Shown piece by piece: positions 62,501 to 64,000 of a stretch of DNA of 64,000 nucleotides. Each line of letters starts with the position of its first letter. Position 1 is the first letter of the stretch. The notes beneath the pieces are model-generated. The model did not search any database. It was not told the DNA's origin and saw nothing but the letters and a program-made list of their open reading frames with translations. Made by a program: the position numbers and the translations under genes. Source of the stretch: Drosophila persimilis (Eukaryota > Arthropoda > Insecta > Diptera > Drosophilidae); the NCBI RefSeq assembly GCF_003286085.1, contig NW_020825288.1, forward strand, positions 2,728,001 through 2,792,000, given 5' to 3'.

Positions 62501-63340
62501 CACAGATACATACATACACACACTCAGACTCACACAAAAAGTATTCGTTTCTACTCGCTCGTTCCTAGTAATTCAGTACTTTTTCATAATCAACTTTAAC
62601 CTTAGTGTGCGTGTGTGTGTGTGTAGTACAGTCAAGAAAAAAATAACAACAAAAAAAAACCAAACTAAGTTTTGAGCCAATTATGTATTCAGCTAACTAT
62701 TCGAATACTCGTACTATTCAAAACTCATAATCGATTCTAAAGTTATGTTTTCGTATGTAATCCATACCACTCGTACTTATACATACCATACCCATACTCC
62801 ATACGAGGTATTGGTATACATCATTTAATTCTACATAAATATCGTATGTCGTAAAAGTATTTTGTACAAAAGTTATCTAACTATCTGTATTGTACCGTGT
62901 TGTATTTATCATATCGTATCGTATCGTATCGTATAGTATCTATCGTGTATGCGTGGTACAACTCCCATTTGCTCACGTATCTTAGGACAACATATGTACA
63001 CTCTTACTCGTATCTAAAACATGGCCAAACAGCCATGCGATACACACACGTACACCCCATGAAAACACAACAACAGCCTTCTCGTTTCCACCCCGATCTT
63101 AACCATTACACTCACATCCTCTGTAAAATATGTATAAGACACTCAACATTCTTCGTCTGGAGCTGTGTTCCTTTCAATAATATATATATATATTTTATAT
63201 ATGTAAACGTATCATCTTTCTATTGTACTCCTCCCCTACCCACACATTCGTGTTCCGTATCAACTACTACTACAACTACAATACTCCTATTTATATGTCT
63301 CTGTGTGTGTGTGTAGAAGACGATGAATACTCGTTGTCAA
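30792..63340 (+). CDS. slo: slowpoke, BK-type calcium-activated potassium channel (3' part outside window)
   Basis: Large-conductance K+ channel opened by voltage and intracellular Ca2+, setting action-potential repolarisation and transmitter release. Constant exons: 30792-30839, 31161-31499, 35363-35521, 35707-35818, 36126-36277, 36566-36733, 49431-49541, 53905-54057, 54121-54276, 57560-57718 and 57787-57863; alternative exons are listed separately. The start [12 protein letters not shown] has a perfect CAAAATGG context; an internal ATG at 31164 (MSGCDQS) would serve other promoters. Visible features: S0 ([22 protein letters not shown]), S1-S3, S4 with RFLRALRLM, the filter TVGYGD (residues about 301-306, bases 36656-36673), S6, the RCK1 Rossmann start [13 protein letters not shown], and [20 protein letters not shown] at the start of the linker. 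About 660 residues of the usual ~1200 are here; RCK2 and the calcium bowl lie to the right. Confidence 0.97.
31161..31499 (+). CDS. slo: slo first common coding exon (S0 and cytoplasmic loop)
   Basis: Phase 0 to 0, 113 codons beginning [10 protein letters not shown]. It carries the extracellular N-terminus, the BK-specific S0 helix and the S0-S1 loop. The ATG at 31164 gives the shorter N-terminus used when the upstream coding exon is skipped. Confidence 0.95.
31500..35362. other. slo intron, 3.9 kb
   Basis: Unique and simple-repeat DNA with no supported exon. It includes a perfect CRE palindrome TGACGTCA at 34030-34037, a second half-site-like TGACGTAT near 34126, and an (AGC/GCC)n patch near 33386-33412. 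Confidence 0.7.
34030..34037. promoter_or_regulatory. CRE/ATF palindrome in slo intron
   Basis: Perfect TGACGTCA. CREB has been implicated in slo induction in flies, so the site is plausible, but a single 8-mer in 64 kb is weak evidence alone. Confidence 0.35.
35363..35521 (+). CDS. slo: slo exon encoding S1 and part of S2
   Basis: 53 codons, phase 0 to 0, beginning [18 protein letters not shown] (S1) and ending FFMVYFFIR (S2). Confidence 0.95.
35707..35818 (+). CDS. slo: slo exon encoding S3
   Basis: Begins [20 protein letters not shown] and ends at DRTWI plus one base (phase 1). Confidence 0.95.
36126..36277 (+). CDS. slo: slo exon encoding the S4 voltage sensor and S5
   Basis: Contains [19 protein letters not shown], with the S4 arginines spaced every three residues, and S5 [18 protein letters not shown]. 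Confidence 0.95.
36566..36733 (+). CDS. slo: slo pore exon
   Basis: 56 codons containing the pore helix and K+ filter TVGYGD (36656-36673), then most of S6 ([11 protein letters not shown]). It ends in phase 0 before the three-way exon choice. Confidence 0.96.
36734..38399. other. slo intron
   Basis: Contains short repeats, including three CCAGAATAT units at 37931-37957, and no supported exon. The right end leads into the first 92-nt alternative exon. Confidence 0.7.
37931..37957 (+). repeat. 9-bp tandem repeat
   Basis: Three CCAGAATAT units in tandem inside the slo intron. Confidence 0.8.
38400..38491 (+). CDS. slo: slo mutually exclusive exon A1 (S6 end to RCK1)
   Basis: 92 nt encoding [19 protein letters not shown] and on to REHGKR. 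Phase 0 start and phase 2 end, the same as A2 and A3. The donor (AG|gtagtc) is weaker than those of its siblings. Confidence 0.93.
38492..40933. other. slo intron between A1 and A2
   Basis: AT-rich with CA and (TA)n tracts near 39666-39760; no exon seen. Confidence 0.7.
40934..41025 (+). CDS. slo: slo mutually exclusive exon A2
   Basis: 92 nt encoding [19 protein letters not shown] and on to DPRKR. It aligns residue for residue with A1 and A3 around FAS.IPEI and KYGG. Confidence 0.93.
41026..44046. other. slo intron between A2 and A3
   Basis: Poly(A)-rich near 41060-41180. It has a CRE palindrome TGACGTCA at 41302-41309, a (TCAA)n run near 42783-42800 and a GAACC repeat at 43120-43150. No supported exon. 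Confidence 0.7.
43120..43150 (+). repeat. (CCGAA)n pentanucleotide repeat
   Basis: Imperfect tandem CGAAC units in the slo intron. Confidence 0.75.
44047..44138 (+). CDS. slo: slo mutually exclusive exon A3
   Basis: 92 nt encoding [19 protein letters not shown] and on to NEKGRR, the version in the commonly quoted fly Slo sequence. Its GTGAGA donor is the strongest of the three. Confidence 0.94.
45187..45213 (+). repeat. (GAT)n trinucleotide repeat
   Basis: About nine GAT units in the slo intron. Confidence 0.85.
45701..45745 (+). CDS. slo: Candidate 45-nt cassette exon of slo
   Basis: A CTTTTCTTAG acceptor and GTAAGT donor bracket 45 nt that fit between any A exon and the exon at 49431. 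They add 15 in-frame residues including [14 protein letters not shown], just before HIVVCGH of RCK1. The open frame, matching phases (2 in, 2 out) and good splice sites argue for a real optional exon. Confidence 0.75.
45746..49430. other. slo intron
   Basis: Filled with (TC)n and (TA)n at 46488-46546, CA tracts and unique AT-rich DNA; no supported exon. Confidence 0.65.
46488..46546 (+). repeat. (TC)n-(TA)n-(TC)n compound microsatellite
   Basis: Pyrimidine dinucleotide runs flank a short TA run in the slo intron. Confidence 0.85.
49431..49541 (+). CDS. slo: slo exon encoding the start of RCK1
   Basis: [19 protein letters not shown] to VEVVFLH, the first beta-alpha-beta of the RCK1 Rossmann fold; phase 2 in and 2 out. 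Confidence 0.95.
50032..50137 (+). CDS. slo: slo mutually exclusive exon C1 (RCK1)
   Basis: 106 nt encoding [17 protein letters not shown], then [18 protein letters not shown]. Same length and phases as C2. Confidence 0.94.
51556..51661 (+). CDS. slo: slo mutually exclusive exon C2 (RCK1)
   Basis: 106 nt encoding [17 protein letters not shown], then [18 protein letters not shown]. It is the C1 homologue. The acceptor (ATTAATAAAG) has a very poor polypyrimidine tract. Confidence 0.94.
51662..53904. other. slo intron
   Basis: TA/TG-rich with a 9-bp tandem repeat at 52999-53046; no supported exon. Confidence 0.7.
52999..53046 (+). repeat. (TCGTATCTA)n minisatellite
   Basis: Five units of a 9-bp motif, the last two imperfect, in the slo intron. 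Confidence 0.85.
53905..54057 (+). CDS. slo: slo RCK1 exon
   Basis: [17 protein letters not shown] to [10 protein letters not shown], 51 codons, phase 0 to 0. Confidence 0.96.
54121..54276 (+). CDS. slo: slo RCK1 exon
   Basis: [17 protein letters not shown] to [11 protein letters not shown], 52 codons, phase 0 to 0. It is separated from the previous exon by a 63-bp intron. Confidence 0.96.
54600..54712 (+). CDS. slo: slo mutually exclusive exon E1 (RCK1)
   Basis: 113 nt encoding [16 protein letters not shown], then [19 protein letters not shown]. Same length and phases as E2. Confidence 0.94.
55606..55653 (+). repeat. (CT)n microsatellite
   Basis: CT run followed by CTAT units, between exons E1 and E2. 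Confidence 0.85.
56335..56447 (+). CDS. slo: slo mutually exclusive exon E2 (RCK1)
   Basis: 113 nt encoding [16 protein letters not shown], then [19 protein letters not shown]. It is the E1 homologue with a good TTTCAG acceptor and GTAAGA donor. Confidence 0.94.
56506..56550 (+). repeat. (CTA)n trinucleotide repeat
   Basis: About fifteen CTA units with one interruption, just downstream of exon E2. Confidence 0.88.
56764..56797 (+). repeat. (AACCGT)n hexanucleotide repeat
   Basis: Five AACCGT/AACCTT units. They are interstitial and unrelated to fly telomeres, which are retrotransposon-based. Confidence 0.75.
57147..57246 (+). repeat. 32-bp minisatellite, three units
   Basis: TAAGCATTTTGC recurs at 57159, 57191 and 57223, an exact 32-bp period, with diverged spacers. 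Confidence 0.85.
57560..57718 (+). CDS. slo: slo RCK1 C-terminal exon
   Basis: [19 protein letters not shown] to [12 protein letters not shown]. Phase 2 in, so it joins either E exon, and phase 2 out. Confidence 0.96.
57787..57863 (+). CDS. slo: slo exon before the RCK linker splice site
   Basis: [14 protein letters not shown] to KKCKCKN, ending one base into the next codon (phase 1). The Cys-rich end sits where mammalian BK channels insert the STREX exon. Confidence 0.95.
58528..58563 (+). CDS. slo: slo linker exon G1 (36 nt)
   Basis: Encodes [12 protein letters not shown], present in commonly quoted fly Slo. Phase 1 in and out, a multiple of three, so it can be skipped without frame loss. 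Confidence 0.9.
58564..60737. other. slo intron
   Basis: Simple-sequence and AT-rich DNA. A Pro-rich stretch near 58790-58870 and an acidic ORF near 59399-59492 were considered as exons and not accepted. Confidence 0.6.
60738..60809 (+). CDS. slo: Candidate slo linker cassette exon G2 (72 nt)
   Basis: CTTCCAG acceptor and GTACGC donor bracket 24 in-frame residues including [19 protein letters not shown]. Phase 1 in and out, so it is interchangeable with the other linker exons. Confidence 0.75.
60810..62018. other. slo intron
   Basis: No supported exon. An open phase-1 frame from an acceptor at about 61904 up to a TGA just before exon G3 was noted but has no donor. Confidence 0.6.
62019..62069 (+). 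CDS. slo: Candidate slo linker cassette exon G3 (51 nt)
   Basis: AACAG acceptor and GTACGT donor bracket 17 codons reading [16 protein letters not shown] after the junction residue. The insert is strongly basic. Phase 1 in and out. Confidence 0.78.
62081..62184 (+). repeat. (CT)n/(CTCTA)n pyrimidine tract
   Basis: About 100 nt of CT and CTCTA units begin 11 bp after exon G3, a candidate site for PTB-type splicing repressors. Confidence 0.85.
62909..62940 (+). repeat. (ATCGT)n pentanucleotide repeat
   Basis: Five ATCGT units followed by a degenerate one, in the slo intron. Confidence 0.85.
63317..63340 (+). CDS. slo: Candidate slo linker microexon G4 (24 nt)
   Basis: A (GT)n TAG acceptor and a consensus GTAAGT donor bracket eight codons reading EDDEYSLS across the junction. 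Phase 1 in and out. The insert is acidic with potential phosphorylation sites. Confidence 0.65.
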
Positions 63341-64000
63341 GTAAGTCAAAACTAACTCAAAATCTTGTATATCCAAAGAATAAAAAAAAACCAAAAAAAC
63401 AAAAAAGAATTAATAATCAAATCGCATTTGTAATCGTCTAAACATTTGATTGATAAACATTCCATTTTGATTTAAATTAATTAGAATTTCTACCAATTCC
63501 TTCAACGGTGTGCCAGTGCACGTTTCTCTTCATTTCACGTGATTTGTGTTGTATCTTGGTTTAGTTTCTTTTTTCAGTTGGTTTGTTAGTCCTTTTGGGT
63601 TTTCTCTGAGGCAACTCTGTGAAATTAGTCCTAACGTTAACATACATATCTAAGTTATTCTTTTACCATACATTAAAAAAAAACATGAATAAATGCAAAT
63701 GTCTTGAGACAAGCAAAGCAAAGCAACTGAAGCCGAATGATTAGAGCCACGATCAGAACCTACCACCTACACCTACAAAATATAAGAATGCGGCAATCAA
63801 GCAGCTAGCTCCTCCCATCCCCAGCACCAGCCACAAAAAGGAAGGGAAAGGGAGGAAGTATCCATTGCAAACTCAACAAATTCCAAATTCCAAATTCAGT
63901 GCAGTTAAATTGCTAACAAAATATAGAATATCGTTTAATGCAGCCCCATGGCAGAGCCAGTGGTCAACATAGCTAGTGCAACTCGTAGTTGGAGAGATCG
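63341..64000. other. slo intron running off the right edge
   Basis: No exon recognised. The remaining linker, RCK2 and calcium bowl exons must lie beyond the window. Confidence 0.7.

Noticed and set aside
22585-63000. Regularly spaced short repeats considered as possible CRISPR-like arrays
   Set aside because: Units are directly tandem or simple microsatellites without unique spacers, in an animal genome.

Overview
The window is nuclear DNA from a fly of the genus Drosophila. Every recognisable gene is a Drosophila or animal gene, the genes are split by short GT-AG introns of about 50 to 100 bp, the coding DNA is rich in CAG/CAA (glutamine) runs, and the flanks and introns are AT-rich and full of microsatellites. 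The N-terminal coding exon of slowpoke differs from the D. melanogaster sequence as I remember it, so this is probably another Drosophila species. I cannot name the species from sequence alone.

Left part (1-21900): a compact cluster of six genes. On the minus strand puf (USP34-type ubiquitin protease) runs off the left edge. On the plus strand follows ash2 (COMPASS/MLL histone methyltransferase subunit), which meets a minus-strand gene of unknown function (441 aa, possibly FAM149/DUF3719-like) tail to tail. Then come, on the plus strand, a CLASRP/SWAP2-type SR-rich splicing factor and a BOLA1-like mitochondrial protein. The last is Ppox (protoporphyrinogen oxidase) on the minus strand, convergent with the BOLA1 gene. 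All exon joins I propose keep frame; for example ash2 assembles to 557 aa, Ppox to 472 aa and BOLA1 to 149 aa. A dispersed repeat carrying Drosophila core-promoter-like motifs lies in opposite orientation on either side of the ash2 / 441-aa gene pair.

Middle (21900-30790): about 9 kb with no solid gene. It holds AT-rich intergenic DNA, one doubtful small ORF, and what is probably the large 5' control region of slowpoke, with candidate upstream exons near 26590 and 26874-26936.

Right part (30790-64000): slowpoke (slo), the BK-type calcium- and voltage-gated potassium channel, plus strand, running off the right edge. The window holds S0-S6, the pore with its TVGYGD filter, RCK1 and the start of the RCK1-RCK2 linker; RCK2 and the calcium bowl lie outside. 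Its alternative splicing is laid out plainly. There are three mutually exclusive 92-nt exons, two of 106 nt and two of 113 nt, none a multiple of three. There are also frame-neutral cassettes of 45, 36, 72, 51 and 24 nt, most of them in the RCK linker. Introns are long and filled with simple repeats.

Functionally the left cluster consists of housekeeping genes (ubiquitin, chromatin, splicing, iron/heme in mitochondria), whereas slo is a large, heavily regulated neuronal and muscle gene. I found no new mobile element with coding capacity, no CRISPR, no tRNA or rRNA genes and no gene of clear foreign origin.
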